Assembly: GCF_003952945.1 (NCBI RefSeq)
Contig: NZ_QXGK01000004.1
Location: 1 to 64,000 of the forward strand
From: Bifidobacterium samirii
GTDB taxonomy: Bacteria > Actinomycetota > Actinomycetes > Actinomycetales > Bifidobacteriaceae
Length of the DNA stretch: 64,000 nt
Reading direction: 5' to 3'
Shown: positions 26,803-36,500 of the stretch, in pieces
How the letters are laid out: each line of letters starts with the position of its first letter
Position numbering within the stretch: position 1 is the first letter of the stretch
Notes under the pieces: model-generated
What the model saw: only the letters and a program-made list of their open reading frames with translations
Databases searched by the model: none
Told to the model about the DNA's origin: nothing
Made by a program: the position numbers and the translations under genes

Positions 26803-28200
26803 TCAGCGCAGGCCGGCCTCGGTCTCCTGGTCGCGCAGCGTGGCCTTGTCGTACGGGTCGGCGACGAAGCGGGTCAGGACGCTCTCGCCGTGGGCGGGCA
26901 GGTCCTCGGAGACGGCGAACGCGTTGATGCGCGCGGCGATGGCCTTCAGGCCCTCCTCGTCGTATTCGATGACCTCGACGGGCTTCATGAACGTGTGCAC
27001 GCCCAGGCCTGCGGCGAAGCGCGCGGTGCCGCCGGTGGGCAGCACGTGGTTGGAGCCGGACATGTAGTCGCCCAGCGGGACCGGCGAGTAGGGTCCGCGG
27101 AAGATCGCGCCGGCGTTCTTCACGCGCCTGACGACGGCGTCCGCGTCCCGGGTCTGGATCTCGAGGTGTTCGGCGGCGTACGCGTTGGCCGCGTCGATGG
27201 ACTGGTCGAGGCCGTCGGTCAGCACGATCGCGGACTGGCTGCCGGACAGCGACGTGCGCACGCGCTCGGCGTGCTTGGTGCGCGGCACGCGCGCGTCCAG
27301 TTCGGCCTGGACGGCGTCGGCGACGGCGACGGAGTCGGTGAACAGGACGGATCCGGCGAGCTCGTCGTGCTCGGCCTGGCCGATCAGGTCGGCGGCGAGC
27401 AGACGCGGGTCGGCGGAATCGTCGGCGACGATGCCGATCTCGGTGGGGCCGGCGACCGCGTCGATGCCGACGAACGCGGACACGAGCGACTTGGCGGTGG
27501 CGACGAAGATGTTGCCCGGGCCGGTGATCTTGTCGACCGGATCGCACAGCACGTCGCCGTCCTGCGGCTCGCTGCCCTTGGCGCCGTAGGCGAACATGGC
27601 GATGGCCTGCGCGCCGCCGACCGCGTACACCTCGTCGACGCCCAGGATGGCGCAGGTGGCGAGGATCGTCTTGTTGGGCAGACCGTCCGGATCGCCCTTG
27701 CTGGGCGGGGTGGCGATGGCGAGCGATTCGACGCCGGCCGCCTGCGCGGGCACGGCGTTCATGATGACCGACGACGGGTAGACGGCCTTGCCGCCCGGCA
27801 CGTACAGGCCGACGCGCTGGATCGGGATCCAGCGTTCGGACACGCGTGCCCCGTCGGCGAGGTCGGTGTGGAAGTCATGCGGCACCTGGCTGGCGGCCAC
27901 GGCGCGGGCGCGGCGCACGGATTCCTCGATCGCGGCGCGCACTTCGGGGTCGAGGGTCTCGACGGCGGCCTGGAGGGCCTCGGCGGGCACGCGCAGGTTC
28001 GTCGGGCGCACGCCGTCGAACTTCTCGCCGAAGTCGCGCAGGGCGGCGGCGCCGCGTTCGCGCACGTCGTCGAGGATCGGGCGCACCAAGTCGGAGGCCT
28101 CGGAGGTGCCCATCGCGGCACGCGGCATCGCCGCCAGCAGCTCGGCACGGGACAGGTTCTTACCACGCAGGTCGATGGTTCGCATGATGTTCTCGCTCAT
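26803..28200 (-). CDS. hisD: Histidinol dehydrogenase
   Basis: 465 residues, first gene of the operon hisD-hisC-hisB-orf-hisH-priA. It oxidises L-histidinol to histidine in two NAD-dependent steps and needs zinc. Conserved parts are YVPGGKAVYPSSVIMNAVPA, GGAQAIAMFAYG, VDKITGPGN, AGPTEIGIVAD, GQAEHDE and the metal-binding SGSNHVLPTGGTARF. The start at 28200 (MSENIMRT) and an internal ATG at 28185 (MRTIDL) are both possible; neither has a strong ribosome site. Confidence 0.95.
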   Translation of the reverse strand: MSENIMRTIDLRGKNLSRAELLAAMPRAAMGTSEASDLVRPILDDVRERGAAALRDFGEKFDGVRPTNLRVPAEALQAAVETLDPEVRAAIEESVRRARAVAASQVPHDFHTDLADGARVSERWIPIQRVGLYVPGGKAVYPSSVIMNAVPAQAAGVESLAIATPPSKGDPDGLPNKTILATCAILGVDEVYAVGGAQAIAMFAYGAKGSEPQDGDVLCDPVDKITGPGNIFVATAKSLVSAFVGIDAVAGPTEIGIVADDSADPRLLAADLIGQAEHDELAGSVLFTDSVAVADAVQAELDARVPRTKHAERVRTSLSGSQSAIVLTDGLDQSIDAANAYAAEHLEIQTRDADAVVRRVKNAGAIFRGPYSPVPLGDYMSGSNHVLPTGGTARFAAGLGVHTFMKPVEVIEYDEEGLKAIAARINAFAVSEDLPAHGESVLTRFVADPYDKATLRDQETEAGLR

Positions 28201-28262
28201 ACCGACTCATCGTATCAACGCGGCCGTTATCCGAACGAGCGATGTCCACCTTGCGGATTCCC

Positions 28263-28286
28263 GCCCCGGAACACGGATTCCGGGGC
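28263..28286 (-). terminator. Hairpin downstream of the oleate hydratase gene
   Basis: GCCCCGGAA (28263-28271) pairs with TTCCGGGGC (28278-28286), 15 bases after the oleate hydratase stop codon and upstream of hisD. No strong T run. Confidence 0.65.
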
Positions 28287-28300
28287 GCTGCCGGATCGAC

Positions 28301-30178
28301 TCAGATCACGCCGTATTCGCGCAGGAGCGTGGCGATGTCGGTGCCGTCGAGCTTCTTCAGCGCCTTGGCGAGCACGGCCTTCTCCACGACGTTGAGCTTC
28401 ATGTCGGTGACGGGTCTGCCGTCGCGCAGCTTGACGGTCGCGTTGAGCAGGTTGCGCACGTCGTAGACGCTGCCCCACACCTCCGGCACGCCGCGGTCCA
28501 CGTCGAGCAGCGTGTAGACGGCCTCCATGCCGGTGCGCATCGAGTATTCGGTGGTGAAGATCGTGTCGCGCGGCGTTTCGGCGAACTGACCGAGGAACGC
28601 GAAGTTGACGGCGCCGTCGGGCACCACGTCGGGGCGGTCGCCGGCGGCGCGCGGCATGAAGAACGCGGTGATGTACGGCATCATCACCGGCACGGTGTTC
28701 GCGTGCTTCGACGCGAGCGCCTCGATCCGGTCGGCGGGCACGCCCATGTGGTAGAGCCATTCGGCGCAGATCTCCTCGCCGGTGCATTCGGTCATGGGCT
28801 TCCTCACGTAGTCGCCGGGGCGGTCGGGGAAGAGCCCGTACACCCATACGCACAGCTGGTCCCTGCTCTGGTCGCGGAACTGCTGCTGGCGGTTGAGGGT
28901 CCAGCTCATGAGCCAGCTGGAGTCGGTGACGGTGACGATGCCGCCGGTGACGACCCTGCCGGAGAAGGGGTCGCGCTTGCAGATGCGGCGGATGTAGGGC
29001 GGGATCTCGCCGTCGAGGGTGGTGACGGTGGCGCTCATCCACTTGGTGGCCTGCGGGTCGGCGCAGAACTTGTCGGGGTGGCCGAAGCTGGGGTCCTGGG
29101 CGGCGATGCGGCGCCACATGTCCCATCCGCCGCCGGGCTTGAGTTCGGGGCTCCATGCGGCGGGCGCGGTCTGCGAGCCCATCGTGGAGTTCTCGACGCA
29201 GCCGCCGTTGGTGATGAACACGAGGTCGTCGTCGGTCAGGTCGATGGCGCTCTTGACGCCGTCGTGGTCGATGTCGATGCGCACGGCGCGCTTGCTCACG
29301 GGGCTGGAGTACGGGTTGCGCGCGTACACGCCGGATTCGGCCTGGATCCTGAGGATGGTGTCCTGTCCGACGCCGGTGCGTTCGCGTCGGGGGCCGTCGC
29401 CGCCGCCGATGGCGAATTCGACGTTCTCGACCTTGGTGCCGTAGCGGAAGTCGACGCCGTGGGATTCGAGGTAGCGCACCATCGGCAGGATCATCGACTC
29501 GTACTGGTTGTAGCGGGTGAAGCGCAGCGCGGAGAAGTCGGGCAGGCCGCCGATGTGGTGGATGTAGCGGCGGATGTACAGCTTCATCTCGAGGGCGGAG
29601 TGCCAGTTCTCGAAGGCGAACATGGTGCGCCAGTACATCCAGAAGTTGGAGCCGAGGACGTCGTCGTCGAAGAAGTCGGTGATGGGCCGGTCGTAGAGCT
29701 CCTCGTCGGGGGTGAAGAAGAGGCGCATGATCTGCATGGCGGCCTTGTCGGAGAGGGCGAATTCGCCGTTGGTGCCGGCGTCATGACCCTGTTCTCGGGT
29801 GGCGCGGCACAGCGAGTAGTTGGGGTCGTCCTTGTTGAGCCAGTAGTATTCGTCGAGCACGGACACGCCGTCGGTCTCGATGGAGGGGATGGAGCGCAGC
29901 AGGTCCCACATGACCTCGAAGTGGTTGTCCATCTCGCGTCCGCCGCGCATCACGTAGCCGAGGCCGGGGATGTCGGCGCCGTCGCATGCGCCGCCGGGCA
30001 CGGCATCCTTCTCGATGATGTGGATGTGCTCGCCGGGCATCTGCGCGTCGCGCACGAGGTAGCATGCGGCCGACAGGGCCGCCAGTCCGGTGCCGATGAT
30101 GTACGCGTGCTTGCTCTCGACGCCTTCGGGCTTGCGCGGGCGGGCGAACGCCTCGTAGTTGCCGTTGGAATAGTACAT
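28301..30178 (-). CDS. ohyA: Oleate hydratase (myosin-cross-reactive antigen family)
   Basis: 625 residues with AAGGAGGCGGTC before the ATG. A FAD enzyme that adds water to the cis-9 double bond of oleic and linoleic acid to give 10-hydroxy acids, thought to detoxify unsaturated fatty acids at the membrane. The FAD-binding IIGTGLAALSAACYL (27-41) and the RGGREMDNHFE segment (78-88) with the catalytic-type Glu82 are present; MTEC and NFAFLGQFAETPRDTIFTTEYS near the C-terminus are family marks. It is a single gene. Inverted repeats lie just upstream. Confidence 0.95.
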   Translation of the reverse strand: MYYSNGNYEAFARPRKPEGVESKHAYIIGTGLAALSAACYLVRDAQMPGEHIHIIEKDAVPGGACDGADIPGLGYVMRGGREMDNHFEVMWDLLRSIPSIETDGVSVLDEYYWLNKDDPNYSLCRATREQGHDAGTNGEFALSDKAAMQIMRLFFTPDEELYDRPITDFFDDDVLGSNFWMYWRTMFAFENWHSALEMKLYIRRYIHHIGGLPDFSALRFTRYNQYESMILPMVRYLESHGVDFRYGTKVENVEFAIGGGDGPRRERTGVGQDTILRIQAESGVYARNPYSSPVSKRAVRIDIDHDGVKSAIDLTDDDLVFITNGGCVENSTMGSQTAPAAWSPELKPGGGWDMWRRIAAQDPSFGHPDKFCADPQATKWMSATVTTLDGEIPPYIRRICKRDPFSGRVVTGGIVTVTDSSWLMSWTLNRQQQFRDQSRDQLCVWVYGLFPDRPGDYVRKPMTECTGEEICAEWLYHMGVPADRIEALASKHANTVPVMMPYITAFFMPRAAGDRPDVVPDGAVNFAFLGQFAETPRDTIFTTEYSMRTGMEAVYTLLDVDRGVPEVWGSVYDVRNLLNATVKLRDGRPVTDMKLNVVEKAVLAKALKKLDGTDIATLLREYGVI

Positions 30179-30211
30179 GACCGCCTCCTTGCATCATGGT
30201 GCAACATGATT

Positions 30212-30228
30212 GTTGACATCTCGTCAAC
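30212..30228. promoter_or_regulatory. Operator-like inverted repeat upstream of ohyA
   Basis: GTTGAC-ATCTC-GTCAAC, a perfect 6-bp inverted repeat with a 5-bp centre, 34 bases upstream of the ohyA start codon and in its promoter region. A fatty-acid-responsive repressor site is a reasonable guess. Confidence 0.4.
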
Positions 30229-30429
30229 TCATTGATGGTCATCATGTCGCATTTCCGGCCGTTCCGCCATAGACAAACCGGCGGTGTTTCGTCCGGTTCC
30301 GGCTCATCGCCCCGCCCCGGTATCCTCGTACACGGCATAGCACGACAGGCGTGCGGCCGGGCGGCACGCGCCCGCGCCGCCACGCCGCCAACGGATACGA
30401 ATACGAGAACCACGAGAAAACGAGGACAT

Positions 30430-30735
30430 ATGACTCTGACCAAGAAGCAGGTCAAGCAGCTGCGATCCATGGCCAACCAGCTCAAGCCGCTGATCCAGAT
30501 CGGCAAGAACGAGGTGAACGAGGCGACCGTCAAGCAGGCCGACGAGACCATCGAGAAGCGCGAGCTCATCAAGTGCTCCGTGCTCGACGGCTGCGGCGTC
30601 GACGCCAAGGAGGCGTCCGAACTGCTGGCCGAGGCGCTGGGCGCCGAGGTGGTGCAGGTGATCGGCAACCGCTTCGTCATCTACCGCCGCTCCCACCGCG
30701 ACGACGTGGAGAAGATCCGTCTCGTGCGCGAGTGA
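30430..30735 (+). CDS. yhbY: YhbY-type CRM-domain RNA-binding protein
   Basis: 101 residues made almost entirely of one CRM domain: LTKKQVKQLRSMANQLKPLIQIGKNEV at the start and the GNRFVIYRR loop at the end. YhbY proteins bind pre-50S ribosomal particles. CGAGGA precedes the ATG at 30430. The ORF extends upstream in frame to 30232, but that part has no coding signal. It is 195 bases upstream of the GH129 gene. Confidence 0.92.
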   Translation: MTLTKKQVKQLRSMANQLKPLIQIGKNEVNEATVKQADETIEKRELIKCSVLDGCGVDAKEASELLAEALGAEVVQVIGNRFVIYRRSHRDDVEKIRLVRE

Positions 30736-30930
30736 CGCAACGGCCGGCCGCATCGCGGGCCGGCCATGACCGCGTCGGGCGGGCCGCCGGAACCACCGGC
30801 CGCCCGCCCGACGCATAACCGGACGGCCGATCCGGCGTCGACGCCCGAACCGCACGGACGGGGAACGGGCGCAGACACGGCGTCGGCATCATCGAAACGT
30901 CGGCATCGACGCCGGCGGAAAGGAACCATC

Positions 30931-32826
30931 ATGCGAATCGAACACGAGGGGACGACCCTCATCATCGACGAGCGCACGCTCGCGGTCACGATGGCGCGCG
31001 ACGGCGAGGCCTGGACCACGGCGTCCGGCTACGTGCCGACGCTGCAGCTGGCCGACGGGACGGCGCTGCCGTGGGCCGATGCGGCGCATGTCGGCCATCG
31101 GGTGCGCGATTTCGGCACCGGACGCGGCGTCGTCAGCGAATTCCGCGGCTTCGCCGGCACCGGCTACGCGTTCGAGACGTTCGTGTGGGTCGAATCGTCG
31201 AGCGGCGACGTGGTGTTCGAATGGATCCCGCTGGACGAGTCCGGGCTCGACGTGGCATGCGTGCGCTGGCCGGGCGAGCTCGCGTTCGACGAGCGCCGCG
31301 ACGACTGGTGCACGCTGGTCACCCACTGCCAGGGCACGATGATCCCCAACACGTGGCCGGTCGCCGCCGCTCCCCTGCCGTTCGACGGCCGATTCGAGAC
31401 CGAGGCCGGCTACATGCCGTGGTTCGCGCAGCTGCGCGGCCGCGCCGCCTGCCTGACGATCTGCGAGACGCCGTGGAACGCCGGCTATGCGCTCGACCAT
31501 CCGACCGGCGGCCCGTACACGCACGTCGGCCTGTGGTTCGACGCGTCGCTGGGACGCATGGACTACCGTCGCACCGCTCGCGTGCGCCTCATGGCCGACG
31601 CGGACGTGACCGCCGTCGCCAAGGCGTACCGCGGCTGGGTCGACGGGCACGGCGCGCTGCGCACGCTTGCGGAGAAGGCCGTGCGCAACCCGTCCGTACG
31701 CGAGCTGACCGGCCGCATGTGGATGCACGTGGGCGCCAAGACCGCCGTGCAGCCCGACTCGCGCATGTACGACGCCGACCATCCCGAACGCAACGGCAAC
31801 CTCGTCACGTTCGACCAGCGCGCCCGCCAGCTGCGCGACCTGCACGCGATGGGCGTGGACCGGCTCTTCATGCACCTCGACGGCTGGGGCCAGCCCGGCT
31901 ACGACAACCAGCATCCCGACTACCTGCCCGCCTGCCGCGAGGCCGGCGGCTGGGAGGGGCTCAGGGCGCTGGCCGACACCGCGCACGACTGCGGGTTCAT
32001 GTTCGGCCTGCACGACCAGTACCGCGACTACTACCGCGCCGCCGCCACGTTCGACCCCGACAACGCGGTGCGCCTGCCCGACGGCACGATGCCGGAGCAC
32101 GCGGCATGGGCCGGCGGCCCGCAGACGTACCTGTGCGCGGCGCTCGCACCCGACTACGTGAAGCGCAACTACCGCGAGATCGCCGCGCGCGGCGTCGACA
32201 TCGACTGCACGTACCTGGACGTGTTCACCTGCAACGAGGGCGACGAATGCGACGCGCCCGGGCATCGCATGACGCGCCGCGACTGCTACCGGAAGCGCGG
32301 CGAATGCTTCGCATGGCTGCTCGCGCACGGCGTCCTCACCTCGTCCGAGGAGGTCGCCGACTGGGCGGTGCCGAACCTCGTGTTCTGCCATTACGCGCCG
32401 TACGACTTCCAGATGCGCGATCCGAAGGCGCCGCGCGAGGGCGTGCCGGTGCCGCTGCAGAACCTCGTCTACCATGACTGCGTCATCGAACCGTGGATGA
32501 TGGAGCGCATCGAGGGCGGCGACGACTACATGCTGTACGCGCTGCTCAACGGCGGCGCCCCGTATCTGATCCGCGACGCCGCGTACGCCGGCTTCGACGG
32601 CGACGCGGGCGACGCGGCCGCACGCCACCGTCTCGAACAGGACATCGAACGCTGCCGCACGGTCGCCGACCTGCACCGCCGCGTCGGCATGCTGGAGATG
32701 ACCGGATTCGAGTTCGTCGACGGCGACTGGCGGCATCAGCGCACCACGTTCGCCGACGGCACGAGCGTCGACGTCGACTTCGACGCCGGCACCTGGCATA
32801 TCGACGACGGCCGCATCCGCGGCTGA
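30931..32826 (+). CDS. Glycoside hydrolase GH129, alpha-N-acetylgalactosaminidase type
   Basis: 631 residues, close to the 638 of NagBb of B. bifidum, the founding GH129 enzyme. That enzyme releases GalNAc from Tn antigen and other mucin O-glycans inside the cell after partial digestion outside. No signal peptide is present, as expected. An N-terminal beta domain (1-230) is followed by a barrel with acidic motifs FMHLDGWGQPGYDNQHPDYLP (catalytic-type Asp) and IDCTYLDVFTCNEGDECDAPGH, SSEEVADW, and a C-terminal beta domain. GGAAAGGAACC precedes the ATG. I assign the family from these motifs from memory; the substrate is inferred. Confidence 0.75.
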   Translation: MRIEHEGTTLIIDERTLAVTMARDGEAWTTASGYVPTLQLADGTALPWADAAHVGHRVRDFGTGRGVVSEFRGFAGTGYAFETFVWVESSSGDVVFEWIPLDESGLDVACVRWPGELAFDERRDDWCTLVTHCQGTMIPNTWPVAAAPLPFDGRFETEAGYMPWFAQLRGRAACLTICETPWNAGYALDHPTGGPYTHVGLWFDASLGRMDYRRTARVRLMADADVTAVAKAYRGWVDGHGALRTLAEKAVRNPSVRELTGRMWMHVGAKTAVQPDSRMYDADHPERNGNLVTFDQRARQLRDLHAMGVDRLFMHLDGWGQPGYDNQHPDYLPACREAGGWEGLRALADTAHDCGFMFGLHDQYRDYYRAAATFDPDNAVRLPDGTMPEHAAWAGGPQTYLCAALAPDYVKRNYREIAARGVDIDCTYLDVFTCNEGDECDAPGHRMTRRDCYRKRGECFAWLLAHGVLTSSEEVADWAVPNLVFCHYAPYDFQMRDPKAPREGVPVPLQNLVYHDCVIEPWMMERIEGGDDYMLYALLNGGAPYLIRDAAYAGFDGDAGDAAARHRLEQDIERCRTVADLHRRVGMLEMTGFEFVDGDWRHQRTTFADGTSVDVDFDAGTWHIDDGRIRG

Positions 32827-32892
32827 CGCATCAGACGCCGCGCGGCTAGAATGGCTCCTGTCGGATTCCATGTCGCAGGATTCCATGTCGCA
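32823..32892 (+). promoter_or_regulatory. Promoter and 15-bp tandem repeat ahead of the PfpI gene
   Basis: CTGACG (32823-32828), overlapping the stop codon of the GH129 gene, and TAGAAT (32847-32852) are 18 bases apart. GGATTCCATGTCGCA then occurs twice in a row (32863-32877, 32878-32892) immediately before the AAAGGAG ribosome site. Confidence 0.5.
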
Positions 32893-32903
32893 AAGGAGCA
32901 CAG

Positions 32904-33449
32904 ATGAGCGTCGACACCGCGAGCGTACTGATCATCGTCAACAACTGGGGCATCGAGGAGACGGAGATGACCCGTCCGCTGCGCGAGCTCGCGGCGGACG
33001 GGGCCCGCGTCACGCTGGCCGCCACCACCCTCGACCCGTGCGAGACGGTCCGCCACGACCGCTATCCGGGCGAGACGGTCGTCCCGGACCGGCTGCTGGC
33101 CGACGTGCGCGTCGAGGACTACGACCTGCTGGTCGTCCCCGGCGGCACCTGCAATGTGGACCGTCTGCGCATCAATCCGGAGGCGCTACGGCTCGCCCGC
33201 GACTTCGCCGCCGACGGCAAGCCGATCGCCGCGGTCTGCCACGGGCCGTGGCTGCTGGTCAACGCCGGACTGCTGCCCGGCAAGACGCTCACCGCGTGCC
33301 GGTACATCAAAGCCGATCTGGAGAACGCGGGCGGCGCGTACGTCGACGAGCCGGTGCATGTGTGCGACGCGGCTGGATGGACGCTCATCACCTCGCGCAA
33401 GCCGGACGATCTGGACGATTTCCTTGACGCCATCCGCCAAGCGCTCTGA
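32904..33449 (+). CDS. DJ-1/PfpI family protein
   Basis: 181 residues with a strong AAAGGAG site before the ATG. The flavodoxin-like fold carries the nucleophilic elbow AAVCHGPWLL with Cys112, the N-terminal Glu in WGIEETEM and the dimer-helix GGTCNVDRLR. PfpI-type members act as glyoxalase III/deglycase-like stress enzymes or as proteases; the A-x-C-H-G elbow with His113 fits the former group, but activity cannot be fixed. The terminator at 33481-33518 is shared with dnaE. Confidence 0.9.
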   Translation: MSVDTASVLIIVNNWGIEETEMTRPLRELAADGARVTLAATTLDPCETVRHDRYPGETVVPDRLLADVRVEDYDLLVVPGGTCNVDRLRINPEALRLARDFAADGKPIAAVCHGPWLLVNAGLLPGKTLTACRYIKADLENAGGAYVDEPVHVCDAAGWTLITSRKPDDLDDFLDAIRQAL

Positions 33450-33480
33450 CGGGAGCGACGGCGGGACATCATGCGCACGT

Positions 33481-33518
33481 AAGAGGGGGCGGACGCCGAA
33501 CGGCATCCGCCCCCTCTT
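33481..33518. terminator. Bidirectional terminator between PfpI gene and dnaE
   Basis: A 13-bp perfect stem AAGAGGGGGCGGA (33481-33493) with TCCGCCCCCTCTT (33506-33518), between convergent stop codons. Confidence 0.85.
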
Positions 33519-33539
33519 TACGCCCTCACGTCTGCGGCG

Positions 33540-36500
33540 TCACACGGCCGGCAGGCAGCCGGGGCCGAACAGGATCTTGAGCTCGGCGAACAGGGCCGTG
33601 TCGCGCTGCACGCGGAAGCGGTCGCCGAACGTGAGCACCTGCGCGTTGCCGGCGTCGTCCACGATGGCCAGATGCACCTCGCAGTAGCCGGGGTGGGCCT
33701 GCAGCGACTGGGCGAGCCGCTGCATGTTGCCGCGTTCGAGCGCGACCTGCGGCAGCGTGATCACCAGCGGACGCTCGTCGGCGGCCACCAGCGACGGCTT
33801 CTGCATCTCGGTGGCGCGCAGGCTCACCGTCTCGTCGCGCACCTCGACCTGGCCGCGGATCTGCACGATCTCGTCCTGCACGAGCTCGGGCGCGGCCGCC
33901 TCGTACACCTTGCCGAAGAACATGCACTGGATCGAGCTCTCCATGTCCTCGATCGTCACGATCGCCCACGGGTTGCCCTTCTTCGACACGCGACGGTCGA
34001 CGCTCGTGATCAGACCGGCGAGCGTGACCTGCTGGCCGTCCCCCATCGTCTTGGCCCGGTCGACCAGGTGCGCGATCGACATCTCGCGCAGGCCGGCGAG
34101 CACCGCCTGCATGCCGGAGAGCGGATGGTCGGACACGTACAGGCCGAGCATCTCGCGTTCGAGGTTGAGCTTGGTCTTCTTGTCCCAGTCGTCCATGTCG
34201 GGCACGGCCACGGTCGCGTCGCCCATCGCGTCCACGCCGCCGTCGTCCGCGTCGGAGAACAGGTCGAACTGGCCTTCGGCCTCCTTGCGTTTGACCGACA
34301 CCACCGAGTCGATGGCGGCCTCGTGGATCGTGAACAGCGCGCGGCGGTTCGGGTCGATCGAGTCGAACGCGCCGGCATGGATCAGCGATTCGACCATGCG
34401 CCGGTTGAGCGCGCTGAGCGGCACGCGCCGGATGAAGTCCATGAAGTTGACGAACCTGCCGCGCGACCCTTCACGTTCGGCGATGATGTCCTTGACCGGC
34501 GCCTCGCCGACGTTGCGGATCGCGCCCAGGCCGAAGCGCACGACGTCGCCGACGGCGGAGTATTCGAACACCGACTCGTTGACGTCCGGCGACAGCACCT
34601 GGATGCCCATGCGGCGCGCCTCGCCCAGGTAGAGCGCGGTCTTGTCCTTGTTGGTGGACGCGCCCTGCAGCAGGGCGGCCATGAACTCGACCGGGTAGTG
34701 GGTCTTGAGGTAGGCGGTCCAGTACGAGATCAGGCCGTAGGCGGCCGAATGCGCCTTGTTGAACGCGTAGCCGGAGAACGGGACCAGGATCTCCCAGATC
34801 GCCTCGGCGGCCTCCTCGGAGTAGCCGTGCTCCTTCATGCCGGCGAAGAACGGGATCTTCTCCTTGGCCAGAACCTCGGGCTTCTTCTTGCCCATCGCGC
34901 GTCGCAGCACGTCGGCCTTGCCCAGCGAGTAGCCGGCGAGGATTCGCGCGGCGGACTGCACCTGCTCCTGGTAGATGATCAGGCCGTACGTCTCGTCGAG
35001 GACCTGCTTGAGCGGCTCGTCGAGCTCGGGGTGGATCGGGGTGATGCGCTGCAGGCCGTTCTTGCGCTTGGCGTAGTTGGTGTGCGACTCCATGCTCATC
35101 GGGCCCGGTCGGTACAGGGCGATGAGTGCGGAGATGTCGTTGAAGTTCGTGGGCTTGAGGGTTCTCAGCAGCGAGCGCATGCCGTCGCCATCGAGCTGGA
35201 AGACGCCGAGCGTGTCGCCGCGCGACAGCAGCTCGTACGTGGCCTTGTCGTCGAGCGGGATCTTCGTGTGGTCGATCTTCCCCTTGCCGTTGAGCTCCAC
35301 GTTGCGCAGCGTGTCTCGGATGATCGTGAGGTTGGACAGGCCCAGGAAGTCCATCTTCACGAGGCCCAGCGTCTCGCACGTATGGTATTCGAACGTGGTG
35401 GTCACGGTGCCGTCGATGCGTTCCAGCAGCGGCGACGTGTCGGTGATGGGCGCCGATCCCATGATGGTCGCGCACGCGTGCACGCCGGTCTGGCGGATCA
35501 GGCCCTCGATGCCCTTGGCCTCCTCGGTGATGCGCTTGACGTCCGGGTTCGAATCGTACAGTTCGCGGTATTCGCGCGCCTCGGCGTAGCGTTTGGCGGC
35601 CGGGTCGAAGATGTCGTGCAGGCTGATGTCCTTGCCGCCGGTCTCCGACGGGGGCAGCGCCTTGGTGACGGTCTCGCCCATCGAGAAGTCGTAGCCCATG
35701 ATGCGCGCCGAGTCCTTGAGCGCCTGCTTGGTCTTGATGGTGCCGTAGATCACGCATTGGGCGACCTTGTCGTGACCGTACAGGTCGGCCACGTAGTCGA
35801 GCACGCGCGAACGGCCTTCGGGGTCGAAGTCGACGTCGATATCGGGCAGGGAGACGCGTTCGGGGTTGAGGAAGCGTTCGAAGATCAGGCCGTGCTCGAG
35901 CGGGTCGAGTTCGGTGATGCCCATCGCGTAGGCGACCATCGCGCCTGCCGCGGAGCCTCGGCCGGGGCCGACGACGACGCCGTGCTCCTTGGCCCAGTTG
36001 ATGTAGTCGGCGACGACGAGGAAGTAGCCGCAGAACTGCATCTGGCAGATGACGCCGCACTCGTAGTCGGCCTGCTTGAGCACGTGCAGTGGCACGTTGC
36101 CGTCGTAGCGCTTCTCGAGGCCCTCCTCGACCTTCTTGAGGAACAGCGACGTCTCATCCCAGCCTTCGGGGCAGGGGAACTGGGGCATGAACGCGCCGTC
36201 CTCGTTGTCGTCGAACATGACGTTGCAGCGTTCGGCGATCTCGAGCGTGTTGTCGCACGCCTCGGGCAGGTCGCGGAACAGGTCGCGCATCTCCTCGGCG
36301 GTCTTGATGTAGTAGCCGGAGCCGTCGAACTTGAAGCGGTCGGGGTTGTCGAGCGTGTCGCCCGAGTTGATGCACAGCATCGCGTCCTGCGCATCGCGGT
36401 CCTGTTCGAACACGTAGTGGGAGTCGTTGGTGGCCAGCAGCGGCGCGTTGAGCTTCTTGGCGATGAGCAGCAGGTCCTCGGTCACCTTCGTCTCGATCTC

